The notes: generated from the sequence alone by a model not told the origin. A stretch of 64,000 nucleotides of DNA from Nitrososphaerota archaeon (GCA_029785825.1 JAFLYY010000001.1:899374-963373), one strand, 5' to 3'; shown: positions 8,339-16,183, counted from the stretch's first letter. Numbers and translations: made by a program.

Positions 8339-9121
8339 TCAGCCGGCGACAGAAAACTCGCAGGCAGGGTCGCCGCGGGATATGCACTTCACCTCAGACA
8401 CCCTCATGTCGTCCGTGTCGAACACGGTCGAGAAGAGCCCGGACAGGTGCCCTCTGACGAAGTTGCACCCCGACTTCACCTCGTCTGGCTTGACGAGCCC
8501 CTCGAAGTTGTCCCAGACCTTCACGGACGCCTTCTTCTCCTTCCTGTCGAAGGCCATGACCTCGATCCTCCCCCACCCCGCGGCGGAATAGATGTAGGAG
8601 ATCTCCTGGAGGTCCTCGGCGCTGTCGACCCTGTAGTTGGAGAGGAGTTCGGTCCACGACGGCCTGCCGTGGTTGTAACCCATCTGATAGAGGACGACGT
8701 CCGCCCCCGACGAGAGGATGGACCTTATCCCCTGCTCCATCACGGTGAAGAAGTGCGTCCGGAAGAGTATCGCCCTGTCCCCCGAGCTCCACCTCAGGGG
8801 GAAACTGAGAGACTCCACCAGCATCCCTTTGTGCGCCTCCTTCACCTCGACCTCCTTCGCGAAGGGGGACTTGCCCAGGACATCCGCCAGCTCCTTCGCG
8901 GAGTGGCGCCCATCGTTCGCGAGAACATAGAAGCTGCACCGGCCGTACCTCCCTTCCCCGGCCGAGCTGATGAACCCGGACTGGATGCTCAGCTTCGCCT
9001 TCTCCAGCCTCGACGCAACATCGGCGATAGACCCGACCCTGTTCTCGAGCATGAGGGCCACCAGGAACAGCTTCTTCCCATTCTCTCCATGGTAGACCAG
9101 GACGTCCTTCCCTTTGGACAC
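8339..9121 (-). CDS. ACT domain plus V4R domain sensor protein
   Basis: A 260-residue two-domain protein. Residues about 15-95 form an ACT-like domain (LFLVALMLENRVGSIADVAS), the small-ligand sensor fold. The C-terminal half is a V4R (4-vinyl reductase-like) domain, recognisable from MEQGIRSILSSGADVVLYQMG and the final CISRGDPACEF. V4R domains bind small hydrophobic ligands or hydrocarbons in regulators. No DNA-binding domain is visible, so it probably acts by protein contact; the ligand is unknown. The GTG start at 9121 is 25-32 bp from a TATA-like TATTTATA (9147-9154), fitting a leaderless transcript. Confidence 0.75.
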   Translation of the reverse strand: MSKGKDVLVYHGENGKKLFLVALMLENRVGSIADVASRLEKAKLSIQSGFISSAGEGRYGRCSFYVLANDGRHSAKELADVLGKSPFAKEVEVKEAHKGMLVESLSFPLRWSSGDRAILFRTHFFTVMEQGIRSILSSGADVVLYQMGYNHGRPSWTELLSNYRVDSAEDLQEISYIYSAAGWGRIEVMAFDRKEKKASVKVWDNFEGLVKPDEVKSGCNFVRGHLSGLFSTVFDTDDMRVSEVKCISRGDPACEFSVAG

Positions 9122-9155
9122 GCTGACCGGCTAACGCATCTTCGGGTATAAATAT

Positions 9156-9427
9156 CTAGTCATGGGAATTCGAACCCCGGGAGCCCCGCGAAAGCGCGAG
9201 CCTGCCACAGAGCCGCATCGGGGCTACTTTCCGGTGGCAGGGTTGGCCGCAGCTGCACGCAGCCCAGGAACAAGAGCCCTGATGCCAGCGCGCCCCGATA
9301 CCGTCGGCCTTGGGGCCGGACTGAGGGACCGTTCCCAGGTCTACGCTCTCGCTCCCCTGATGCGCCCCGTCAAGACCTCAGGAGGCAGACCGCCCTGCGT
9401 CGGGTCAGAGAGAGACCGCCGAACCCG
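9156..9427. other. Gene-free stretch
   Basis: Apart from the promoter of the ACT-V4R gene at its left edge I see no supported gene. GGGGTTCGAATTCCC on the minus strand near 9165-9179 recalls a tRNA T-arm, but no full cloverleaf can be drawn. Confidence 0.4.
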
Positions 9428-9949
9428 TCAGGCCCGCCCCGGGTCCGCCTCGCCTGACCTTTCCGAGACCCCCCTCGCACCGTCCCCGGCCCGGCCCCGT
9501 CGCCACTTGGCGAGGTCGGACGCCCGGACGCCGAGCCTCGAGGCGTTCTTTACGATGTAGCCGTCGCTCGTGAGGAGGACCAGGTCCAGGCTCTTCGCGG
9601 TGGCGACGTGGAAGGAGTCGAAGTAGCTCAGCCTCCCCCTCCCTCCGAACTCCATGTACAGGGCGACCGCCTCGGCGGCGGCCTGGGCGCTCATCGGGAC
9701 CGAGACGTGGGGGATGGACATCATGTCGCTCAGAAACTCCCGTATCCCCTCGAGGGGAAACTCGTCTGACCTCAAGGCGAGTATCGCGTCGTCGTACACT
9801 TCGGACGACGTCCTGAGGGAGAGCGTCCCTGCCTCGGCGTCCTTGACGACATCTTCCGCCTGCCTTTCCAGCGCGCCTCCTCGCAGGTAATAGAAGAAGA
9901 GGTCCGTGTCTACGAGAAGCGCCCTCGGGGCGCTACCTCTTCCAGACAA
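9428..9949 (-). CDS. vapC: PIN-domain ribonuclease toxin (VapC family), second pair
   Basis: A 173-residue PIN protein starting at TTG 9949, overlapping the antitoxin end by 17 bp. ALLVDTDLFFYYLRGG supplies the first acidic site, SLRTSSEVYDD the second, and YFDSFHVATAKSLDLVLLTSD the later ones. The PIN fold ends near residue 150; the last 20 or so residues are low-complexity and charged and may be an extension caused by loss of an earlier stop. It is not closely similar to the first VapC, so the pairs are probably independent systems. Confidence 0.8.
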   Translation of the reverse strand: MSGRGSAPRALLVDTDLFFYYLRGGALERQAEDVVKDAEAGTLSLRTSSEVYDDAILALRSDEFPLEGIREFLSDMMSIPHVSVPMSAQAAAEAVALYMEFGGRGRLSYFDSFHVATAKSLDLVLLTSDGYIVKNASRLGVRASDLAKWRRGRAGDGARGVSERSGEADPGRA

Positions 9950-10157
9950 GGGCCTCGCTCTTCTCCTCCAGCGCCTCCCAGTCCGACTTGATCAGGTGCC
10001 TGTACTTGCCTCTGAGCTCCGCCAGGGTGGCCAGAGGCTCCAGCTCCACGACGTCCCCTCGCGTGCTGACCTTGAAGCGCCTACCCCTTATCTTGCGCCT
10101 TATCTCCGCGGGGATCAGCACCCTTCCCTTGTCGTCGAACTCCACTATCGCGCTCAT
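9933..10157 (-). CDS. vapB: AbrB-type antitoxin (VapB), second pair
   Basis: A 74-residue AbrB-fold protein: IVEFDDKGRVLIPAEIRRKI is the DNA-binding motif. The ATG at 10157 is preferred over the GTG at 10172, because the latter lies inside the palindromic operator and only about 10 bp from the TATA-like box. The C-terminal helix (RHLIKSDWEALEEKSEALV) should contact the toxin encoded next. Confidence 0.83.
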   Translation of the reverse strand: MSAIVEFDDKGRVLIPAEIRRKIRGRRFKVSTRGDVVELEPLATLAELRGKYRHLIKSDWEALEEKSEALVWKR

Positions 10158-10191
10158 GTCCCACTCTCCCACTAGTGGGAGATATTTAAGC
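10158..10191 (-). promoter_or_regulatory. VapBC promoter with perfect 16-bp palindrome
   Basis: CTCCCACTAGTGGGAG (10166-10181) is a perfect palindrome, preceded by GTCCCACT at 10158-10165 and followed by the TATA-like ATATTTAAG (10182-10190), 25-33 bp from the ATG. The palindrome covers the expected transcription start, so an autorepressor would block it. Confidence 0.6.
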
Positions 10192-10843
10192 TACGGGCAT
10201 CTGGAAGCATCTCCTGTGGTCGGGCTCCGGTGCAGGTGAGCCGACAGCGCTCTAGAAAGCGGCGTGACAATGGGACGCAGGAGGTCCTGTCCAGGGCAAG
10301 ACGGGCAGGCCCGGACGCCGACAGGGACAGCCGGCAAGGTCGTCATGGCGATGTCCGCCTGTACCGGAGCACTCCGCCCCCTCTGGGGCCGGTGCCTGGA
10401 TGGCGTCCAGGGACTGCCGGCTCAGGCTTTCCCGATTGCCGCGTCCCTGCCGGGGGCTCTTCCACTCTCGCATCGGGCATGCCTCCCCTCCTTGGCCGAG
10501 CTGACGGACCCTGACCGGATGCTCCGCGCCCTTGGACACGAAAGACGATGTCTGATAGATCGGAACGGCTCTCGCCCCGGTCGCGGGGTCGGGGACTCCT
10601 GACCGGCGTGGAGGGCGGTCGTGTTCGGTCCCGGCTTTGGCATGGAGAAGACCCGTCATCCACACCACGCAATGTGCGCTGACACGACCGTCCCTACGAG
10701 CGCCGACGGCGGGGGCCGACCCGCGGCATCTGCGGCATTTCCATGTCAGTCGTCAAGGGTGTGGAGCAGCAAAAGGGGGAAGTGGTCGACCCTGAAGATC
10801 GACCAACAACAGCTCGGCGGCCTAGGCCGCTAGTCAGCGGACG
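10192..10843. other. Decayed, gene-poor stretch
   Basis: No intact gene is supported. The only recognisable item is a remnant of a MetY-type gene on the minus strand; the rest shows no conserved protein or clear regulatory structure. Confidence 0.45.
10500..10643 (-). pseudogene. Remnant of O-acetylhomoserine sulfhydrylase-type gene (MetY-like)
   Basis: The minus strand reads NTTALHAGQES from an ATG at 10643, then after a one-base shift DPATGARAVPIYQTSSFV followed by KGAEH. Together these match the conserved N-terminus of PLP-dependent O-acetylhomoserine (thiol)-lyases, where LHAGQ-x-PDP-x-TGARAVPIYQT-x-S is nearly invariant. Homology is lost after about 50 residues of a family that is normally about 430 residues long, and no PLP-lysine region follows, so it is a truncated, frameshifted relic. 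The family makes homocysteine from sulfide, fitting the sulfur theme. Confidence 0.6.
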
Positions 10844-10844
10844 T

Positions 10845-11126
10845 TCAACTGGACTCGGAGGCTGGCGCCGCTGAACCCTCTACGACCTGCCCAGACGCGA
10901 ATCGTTCGGAGACCTGTGTCACCTTTATCCTGACATTCTGGCCGACCTTCGTGCCAGGGACAAAGACGATGAACCCCTCGACCTTGGCGATGCCCTCTCC
11001 TCGCCTGCTGGTGTCGGAGATGCTTACGTTGTACTCCTTCCCGACCTCGACCGGCTTCTTGAAGGACCCAGAACCTCTTCCGAACCCTCCCCTATTGCCG
11101 TATCCTCCTCGTTGACCGAAACTCAA
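10845..11126 (-). CDS. Small TRAM-domain RNA-binding protein
   Basis: A 93-residue protein. An N-terminal Gly/Arg-rich tail (GQRGGYGNRGGFGRGSGS) is followed by a single TRAM beta-barrel (VGKEYNVSISDTSRRGEGIA ... GFIVFVPGTKVGQNVRIKVT). Stand-alone archaeal TRAM proteins bind RNA and act as cold-shock-like RNA chaperones. The start is TTG at 11126, supported by an AGGTGA ribosome-binding site 6 bp upstream. A TATA-like TTTTAATAG lies near 11184-11192, giving a short leader. The Gly/Arg tail may add RNA affinity. Confidence 0.85.
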   Translation of the reverse strand: MSFGQRGGYGNRGGFGRGSGSFKKPVEVGKEYNVSISDTSRRGEGIAKVEGFIVFVPGTKVGQNVRIKVTQVSERFASGQVVEGSAAPASESS

Positions 11127-11458
11127 TAGAAATCACCTGTCCCACCGTTATTCCGCCCGATAGGCCGGCGTCCGTTGGCGCCCTATTAAAAGGGGCGAAA
11201 CGGCCACATCACTGGGCCGGGCTGCCTTCGGTCATTCCCTGCCCTTCAGAGCCAACAGCTCGGCCGTGATCAGCCGCCTGACGTCCTCGCCCCCGCGACC
11301 GTCTCGTCTCCCGCGTCCGATGTCAGGGTTCACGCGGGCTCGAAGCTTAAGGAACCCGAGGGACTCTGGCGGTTCTGCAAGCGCGACGGACCGTCGGCCC
11401 ATGCGCCGGTCTATGCTCAGCGCTCGGCGGGAAGGCGGAAGCTCGTACTCTCAGCGGC
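11127..11458. other. Gene-free stretch with TRAM promoter
   Basis: Holds the TATA-like TTTTAATAG (minus strand, about 11184-11192) and the ribosome-binding site of the TRAM gene. I see no other supported feature. Confidence 0.4.
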
Positions 11459-11914
11459 CTAGATGAAGAGGGTGAGAGCGTTGGGATCTCTGGCGAGTTC
11501 GAGGAAGCCGGACGCACCGATCACGTCGTCGCACACGTCCACGAGTGCGTTCTTTTCCATCCCGTAGAGGTTCATGGTCGGCGAGCATGCGTGGATGTGC
11601 ACCCCGGCTTCACTGGCTCCCTTCAGCATGTCGTAGAGGCTCGGCATCCCCCCCTTCGCCAGGAGCCCTTTCAGCTCCTCGGCGGAGAGGCCCAGGTCGA
11701 CCGACGGCTTGATGCTCTCCGCGGCTCCTTTGGTCAGGAGCTTCATTCCGCCGAAGGTGAAGTAGATGTCGACGGGCATGTCTTGCGCGGCGGCCGTCGT
11801 GGCCAAGATGAGTGCCGGGTAGAGGCTGTCGGCTGTCCCCTTGCTCACCACCATCACGAGTTTCTGTTTTCCTCGCAGTGACTTTTCAGTCTGCGTCCCA
11901 CTAGTCTGTGACAA
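11459..11914 (-). CDS. DsrE-family sulfur-carrier-like protein
   Basis: A 151-residue DsrE/TusD-fold protein. KLVMVVSKGTADSLYPALIL is the first strand-helix of the fold, and VHIHACSPTMNLYGM carries the conserved cysteine (C110) that binds persulfide in active members. It ends LTLFI, and shares this ending, HACSPTM and the IYFTF segment with the DsrE2-like protein at 21947, so the two are paralogues. It is expected to pass sulfane sulfur to or from TusA or DsrC in the cytoplasm. The TTG start at 11914 lies 30-38 bp from a TATA-like TTTAAATAT. It is oriented away from the main dsr genes. Confidence 0.8.
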   Translation of the reverse strand: MSQTSGTQTEKSLRGKQKLVMVVSKGTADSLYPALILATTAAAQDMPVDIYFTFGGMKLLTKGAAESIKPSVDLGLSAEELKGLLAKGGMPSLYDMLKGASEAGVHIHACSPTMNLYGMEKNALVDVCDDVIGASGFLELARDPNALTLFI

Positions 11915-12052
11915 TGGGCAGCGGCACGTATTCGGATATCTGCATATTTAAAGTGCGCCAGGCCTCAGACCAGACGCCGAGCGCCGTCGGTTTCGATCCG
12001 AGCCTGGAGCAGGGAGATGCGCCGCGGGACCTGTGCTGTCGGTCTCCTCGAA

Positions 12053-13426
12053 TCAGCCTCGCGTGCCACGGAGGAAATGGTCGACCATCGCCCCGACGAA
12101 GTCGTAGGTGACAGGGTGCAGGTGCATGTAGTGCGCGTACGCGTTCCCGACGCATATCCCGTCCCGCCCCCCCACGATCCCGGTCCCCTTCTCGTAGGAC
12201 AGCGCGAGCTCGTATTCCTTCCCCAGGGTGATCCGCGAGTAGTGGAACTCGTGCCCCCGGAGCGTGGTCCCCGCCGCGGCTATGGGGGTGTCTTTCAGTA
12301 CTTTCGCGACCGCGTACCCGTGGGCCATGGGGCGCCCTGTGACCGTCGTGACCCCCTGGATCGCGCCGACCATGTCATACTCCTGGTTGTCGTAGGCCAG
12401 CGACTCGGTCAGGTACATCAGGCCCCCGCACTCGGCGTAGACGTGCCCTCCGGCCTCGACGAATCTCTTGACGTCGGACCTGAGCGCCTTGTTGGCCTCC
12501 AGCTCGCGGGCATATATCTCTGGGAAGCCGCCGCCGATGAAGAGCAGGTCCACATCCGGCAGGCTCTGGTCATTCTCCGGGTCCACGAAGGCCACGGAGC
12601 CCAGGGCGCCGAGCCTCTCGATGGTTTCTGGATAGTAGAATGTGAAGGACTTCCCCGTGAGCACCCCTGCCTTCACCGGCGTCGCTGTCCTGGGCGGTTC
12701 CCCCAACGAAGGGACCTGCAGCGCCCCTGACGCCTCCTTGGCGATGCCTGTCAGCTTGTCCACGTCCAGGGCTGAGACGACTTCCGGCCTTAGCACCCCG
12801 GTCAGCCGCGTCCCGTTGAATTCAGCCGCGTGAGTCAGGCCCAGATGCCTGTACGCCATGGCTTCCCGTATCCTGTCGTCCCTGAGTATGTGCCCGACCA
12901 CGGTCAGACCCTCGGCCTCGACGGCCCGCGTGAGCTTCTCCACCTGCCGTTCGACCAAGTTCGTCAGGATCGCGCCTGCGACGTTCACCCCCGGGTCGAA
13001 GAGCTTGAGCCCTCTCACCAAGGCCCCCGCGGTCCGGTTGATCCGTTCCCCGTCGACTACGAGGACGACGGGCGCGCCGAGAAGCTTTGCGACCTGGGCG
13101 GTGCTCCCCAGTTCCGACGAGCCGTCCACGCTGTCGTAGAGCCCGTGGTCGCCCTCGATGAGGGCGATGTCGCTGCCAAGCGAGCATTTGCAGAACCTGC
13201 TGACCACGTCGTCTCCCATGAGAAAGTAGTCCAGGTTTCTGCTGGGAGACCCGGACACCGACCGATGGTAGCTCGGGTCGGTGAAGTCCGGCCCGACCTT
13301 GAAGACAGAGACCTTGAGCCCCTTCTTTGAGAGCGCGTAGATGAGGGCCATGACCGCGAGCGTCTTGCCCGACTTGCCCTTCCACGAGGAGATCACGACC
13401 CGTGGAGGCGCTACGTCTGCTTCCAT
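12053..13426 (-). CDS. dsrN: CbiA-family amidase, probable siroheme amidase DsrN
   Basis: About 457 residues from the ATG at 13426, preceded by GGTGA 3 bp upstream of the start. The N-terminal ATPase domain has the P-loop KGKSGKT (residues 16-22) and ALIEGDHGLYDS; the C-terminal class-I glutamine amidotransferase domain has GGGFPEIYA and AECGG with the catalytic cysteine (C333). This is the architecture of cobyrinate a,c-diamide synthase. In dsr clusters the homologue is DsrN, which amidates siroheme for DsrAB, and two siroheme genes and dsrAB lie just downstream on the other strand, with no other cobalamin genes in sight. A role in B12 or F430 synthesis cannot be excluded. A longer frame to 13531 has no family similarity. 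Confidence 0.75.
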   Translation of the reverse strand: MEADVAPPRVVISSWKGKSGKTLAVMALIYALSKKGLKVSVFKVGPDFTDPSYHRSVSGSPSRNLDYFLMGDDVVSRFCKCSLGSDIALIEGDHGLYDSVDGSSELGSTAQVAKLLGAPVVLVVDGERINRTAGALVRGLKLFDPGVNVAGAILTNLVERQVEKLTRAVEAEGLTVVGHILRDDRIREAMAYRHLGLTHAAEFNGTRLTGVLRPEVVSALDVDKLTGIAKEASGALQVPSLGEPPRTATPVKAGVLTGKSFTFYYPETIERLGALGSVAFVDPENDQSLPDVDLLFIGGGFPEIYARELEANKALRSDVKRFVEAGGHVYAECGGLMYLTESLAYDNQEYDMVGAIQGVTTVTGRPMAHGYAVAKVLKDTPIAAAGTTLRGHEFHYSRITLGKEYELALSYEKGTGIVGGRDGICVGNAYAHYMHLHPVTYDFVGAMVDHFLRGTRG

Positions 13427-13589
13427 GTAGTCACCAGCTTCCCCTCGAAGTCTGGGCCCTCCGCCTGATAAAGTGAGCCTGGGACAGGAAGGCGTCCGCA
13501 GGAGTTCCGGATGCGACGGGGCCGTCCGCAACCCCCAGTCACGACCTCGCGTCCGGACCGTCGGCGCCTGTCGTCCAGTAGGGAGCAGT

Positions 13590-13623
13590 CTTATCTAACC
13601 GGCGTAGCGCGGCAGGAGAAGAC
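13590..13623 (+). promoter_or_regulatory. Leaderless promoter of DsrE-like gene
   Basis: TCTTATCTAA at 13590-13599 lies 25-34 bp before the GTG start at 13624, matching the TATA spacing used throughout this window. Confidence 0.4.
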
Positions 13624-14001
13624 GTGGCTTCGACAGGGGAGGAGAAGAAGGCGAGAAGGGTGGCCTTTCTGGCCACGATGGCACCGGCAGACACGCCGCG
13701 GCTGGAGACGATGCTCGGTTATGCGACGGCCGCCGCTGCGATGGAATACGAGACGCTGATATTCTTCGCATTGGATTCTGCCCTGGTCGCGAAGAAGCAG
13801 ATCTTTGAGAAGATGGACCAGAAGGTGAAGGACAGGATAAGGGAGTCCGTCAGCCTCGGCATAAAGCTCGACGTCTGTTCCGCCTCGGCCAATACGTTCG
13901 GGATAAAGAGCGAGGACCTGATAGAGGGGGTCCAGATCTCGGGGATCGCGTCGTTCTATTCGTATGCCCAAGACGCGGACATCGTGCTCAGCTGGAGCTG
14001 A
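13624..14001 (+). CDS. DsrE-family protein
   Basis: A 125-residue small protein with the DsrE fold: RRVAFLATMAPADTPRLETM, a central YETLIFFALDSALVAKK, and KLDVCSASANTFGI with a cysteine (C85) at the usual persulfide position. It differs clearly from the other two DsrE proteins of the window, so it may fill another slot of a DsrE-type complex. It starts at GTG 13624, divergent from the DsrN gene, and precedes the siroheme genes. The role in sulfur transfer is inferred from family and neighbours. Confidence 0.75.
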   Translation: MASTGEEKKARRVAFLATMAPADTPRLETMLGYATAAAAMEYETLIFFALDSALVAKKQIFEKMDQKVKDRIRESVSLGIKLDVCSASANTFGIKSEDLIEGVQISGIASFYSYAQDADIVLSWS

Positions 14002-14148
14002 AGCTCGGCAGCAGGCAGGCTCCGTCCATCAACAGCTGGAACGGCTGACGCCGGTTCGGGGAGCAGACATCGGTCCCGTCATCCTGAAATCTCGGCCTTC
14101 CTGCCCCTTCCGGATTGAGCTCGCCGGCTCCGGACGAGTGAATCGAGA

Positions 14149-14820
14149 ATGCTGCTGGACCTGACCGTCGGCGGGAGCAACGTGGTCGTGGTCGGCGGGC
14201 AGAGCCTGTCAGAGCTGAGGGTCAGGTCGCTCGTCGCACAGGGGATAAGGGTCCACGTCGTCGCCCCCCGATTTGCGCCGGAGCTCAGGTCGTTTGACCC
14301 GCTGCTGGTCCGGTTGGTCAGAGCGGGACCGTCGGACTATCTCAGAGCCATCAGGCGGCTCAGGCCCCTGATAGTCATGTCGACTCTGCGCAGCCATAGA
14401 GTCAACCTGCGGATCGTCAGGCTCGCCCATTCCATCGGGTCCCTGGTGAACGTCGTCGACACTCCTGCGCTGTGCGACTTCACGATGCCTGCGGTGGGGA
14501 ACGTCGGCGCGATAAGAGTAGCAGTGGCGACGGGAGGGCTGAGTCCCGCGATGGCGCGGCTCGTGAGGGACCGCATCCTGAGGGCCGTAAGGCCGGAAGA
14601 CGCCCTCCAGGTCGAGCTGCAGGGACGAGTCAGAAAGGCGATGCTCGAGCGGGTCCCGAGCGCGGCGGAGCGGAGGGAGCTCGTGTACAGGATCGTCAGC
14701 GACAAGGGGATATCCCGCCTCCTGCGCGGAGACAAGCTCGACCTGGCGCTGGCCAGGGCCCTTCGGCTGGTCGAGGCCGCTGCTGCGACCGAAAGACCCG
14801 GGGGGAGCGGTGGACCGTGA
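14149..14820 (+). CDS. Precorrin-2 dehydrogenase / sirohydrochlorin ferrochelatase-like (Met8/SirC)
   Basis: A 223-residue protein with an N-terminal NAD-binding Rossmann domain (NVVVVGGQSLSELRVRSL), VNVVDTPALCDFTMPAV in the position of the conserved N-x-x-D-x-P-x-x-C-x-F segment, and the dimerisation helix GLSPAMARLVRDRI. Family members oxidise precorrin-2 to sirohydrochlorin and some insert iron, making siroheme for sulfite reductases. The usual G-G-G of the nucleotide loop is GGQ here, a mild departure. The stop overlaps the next gene's GTG (GTGA), so the two siroheme enzymes are coupled. Confidence 0.85.
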   Translation: MLLDLTVGGSNVVVVGGQSLSELRVRSLVAQGIRVHVVAPRFAPELRSFDPLLVRLVRAGPSDYLRAIRRLRPLIVMSTLRSHRVNLRIVRLAHSIGSLVNVVDTPALCDFTMPAVGNVGAIRVAVATGGLSPAMARLVRDRILRAVRPEDALQVELQGRVRKAMLERVPSAAERRELVYRIVSDKGISRLLRGDKLDLALARALRLVEAAAATERPGGSGGP

Positions 14821-15653
14821 AAGCCAAGGTCTGCGTGGTAGGAGCCGGCCCCGGCGACCCGGGGCTCCTTACGCTGAGGGCGCTGGAGGTCATCAGAAGG
14901 GCGGACGTCGTCCTCTATGACCGCCTGGTCGGCAAGGAGGTGCTCGGCCTCATACCGAAGCGCGCGAGGAAGGTGTTCGTAGGAAGGTCTCCGACAGGCA
15001 AGCCCGTGGTGCCGCAGTCGACCATAGACGAGATCCTGGTGACCGAAGCCAGACGGGGGAAGAACGTGGTGCGCCTGAAGGGGGGCGACCCGTTCATCTT
15101 CGGCCGGGGGGGCGAGGACATCGAGGCGCTGAGGAAGGAAGGGGTGGAGTTCGAGGTGGTCCCGGGCCTGACCTCCGCGGCGGCGGCGCCAGCTTACGCA
15201 GGCATACCCCTCACCGACAGAAGATACTCCTCTTCGGTGGCGATCATCACCGGACACGAGGCCGAATCGAAGGGGGTCCCCGGCGTCAGGCTCGGGAAGA
15301 TAGCGTCGGGGGTGGACACGCTCGTCATCCTCATGGGCGTCTCCACCCTGTCCCGGACGGCGAAGAGCCTGATCCGGGGCGGCCTGGACCGAGACACCCC
15401 TCTCGCCGCGGTGGAGTGGGGGACGACCCCGCGCCAGGTCACCACCCTCATGACGGTCGGGGAAGCCGCAGACGGAGAAGCGAAGGGGAGGCTCAGGCCT
15501 CCGAGCGTCATCGTCGTCGGAAGGACGGCCGAGTTCGCGGGCAGGCTCGGCTGGTTCCCCCAGGGAAGGGTCCGTCTCTCCCGCAGGTTCAAGGCTGCCT
15601 GGGGCGCAGAGACGGGCAGGCCGGGGGTCAAGAAGCTCGGGCCGCGCCCGTGA
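14817..15653 (+). CDS. cobA: Uroporphyrinogen-III C-methyltransferase (SUMT)
   Basis: A 278-residue tetrapyrrole methylase. It starts at GTG 14817 inside the previous gene's stop codon; the frame extends upstream but only as a shadow. KVCVVGAGPGDPGLLTLRA is the N-terminal signature, VVRLKGGDPFIFGRGGED the central one, and GLTSAAAAPAYAGIPLTDR follows as in SUMTs. The enzyme methylates uroporphyrinogen III twice with S-adenosylmethionine to give precorrin-2. With the neighbouring dehydrogenase/ferrochelatase it completes siroheme supply for DsrAB. Length is normal. Confidence 0.93.
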   Translation: MKAKVCVVGAGPGDPGLLTLRALEVIRRADVVLYDRLVGKEVLGLIPKRARKVFVGRSPTGKPVVPQSTIDEILVTEARRGKNVVRLKGGDPFIFGRGGEDIEALRKEGVEFEVVPGLTSAAAAPAYAGIPLTDRRYSSSVAIITGHEAESKGVPGVRLGKIASGVDTLVILMGVSTLSRTAKSLIRGGLDRDTPLAAVEWGTTPRQVTTLMTVGEAADGEAKGRLRPPSVIVVGRTAEFAGRLGWFPQGRVRLSRRFKAAWGAETGRPGVKKLGPRP

Positions 15654-15713
15654 GCGACCGCCACAATACTTATCTCGCGACGCTCTCTGTCTCAGGGACG
15701 GAGCGACAGGCAA

Positions 15714-16052
15714 TTGGGAGACGTGACTTATCCGGGAGAATACGAGGTCAACGGCAAGAAGATTTCGCTGGATGAAGACGGTTTCATCCAGAACCCGGAG
15801 CTGTGGGACGAGGCGGTCGCCGACTGGGTCGCCAAGAACCTTGCGGGCGTCCAGACGATGACTGAAGACCACTGGAAGTTCGTGAAGTACCTCAGGCAGT
15901 ATTGGGAGACATACGGAGTTTGCCCGCCCCTGAGGATGATCACCAAGGTCACAGGGATAACGCTGGAAAAGATGTACGAGCTGTTTCCAGACGGACCGGC
16001 CAACGGGGCGTGCAAGGTCGCAGGGGCTCCGAAGCCGACCGGGTGCGTCTGA
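15714..16052 (+). CDS. dsrC: DsrC, sulfur-carrier partner of dissimilatory sulfite reductase
   Basis: A 112-residue DsrC/TusE-fold protein. The flexible C-terminal arm has both functional cysteines, C100 and the penultimate C111, ten residues apart (ACKVAGAPKPTGCV), so it is a true DsrC rather than a TusE-like form lacking one of them. DsrC carries sulfur from DsrAB as a trisulfide and is thought to be reduced or oxidised at DsrK of the membrane complex. It starts at TTG 15714, with a TATA-like AATACTTATC at about 15665-15674. It stands directly before dsrA but appears to have its own promoter. Confidence 0.93.
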   Translation: MGDVTYPGEYEVNGKKISLDEDGFIQNPELWDEAVADWVAKNLAGVQTMTEDHWKFVKYLRQYWETYGVCPPLRMITKVTGITLEKMYELFPDGPANGACKVAGAPKPTGCV

Positions 16053-16124
16053 GCAGGCCGCAGCTCACCTTTCTGAAACCGGTTCCTGTCCCTTCGTCAG
16101 ACCCGGTTCTGACCATGAAATCGA

Positions 16125-16160
16125 ATATTATAATATAAGAAGATGACTCAACCTTAAATC
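16125..16160 (+). promoter_or_regulatory. dsrA promoter with 12-bp AT palindrome
   Basis: CCTTAAATC (16152-16160) lies 24-32 bp before the TTG start of dsrA. Just upstream is ATATTATAATAT (16125-16136), a perfect palindrome that could be an operator or a second TATA element. Confidence 0.45.
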
Positions 16161-16183
16161 ACCTGTAATCCCTGTGCGCGAGG

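Noticed and set aside
6276-8591. Very long plus-strand open frame (771 codons) opposite the flippase
   Set aside because: Composition is the antisense of a GC-rich membrane protein gene, with runs of E, G, R and D and no family motif; the minus-strand flippase explains the openness.
9160-9240. tRNA-like T-arm (GGGGTTCGAATTCCC on the minus strand) in the gene-free stretch
   Set aside because: The base after the loop is T instead of the required C61, no acceptor stem pairs with it, and the neighbouring hairpin does not form a 5-bp anticodon stem with a 7-base loop.
11895-11910. GTCCCACTAGT near the start of the DsrE gene, similar to the VapBC operator word
   Set aside because: It lies within the coding sequence (codons 4-7), has no accompanying dyad, and may be chance.
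14472-14816. N-terminal extension of the SUMT frame
   Set aside because: The extension overlaps the siroheme dehydrogenase gene and has shadow-like composition; GTG 14817 gives the standard SUMT start.
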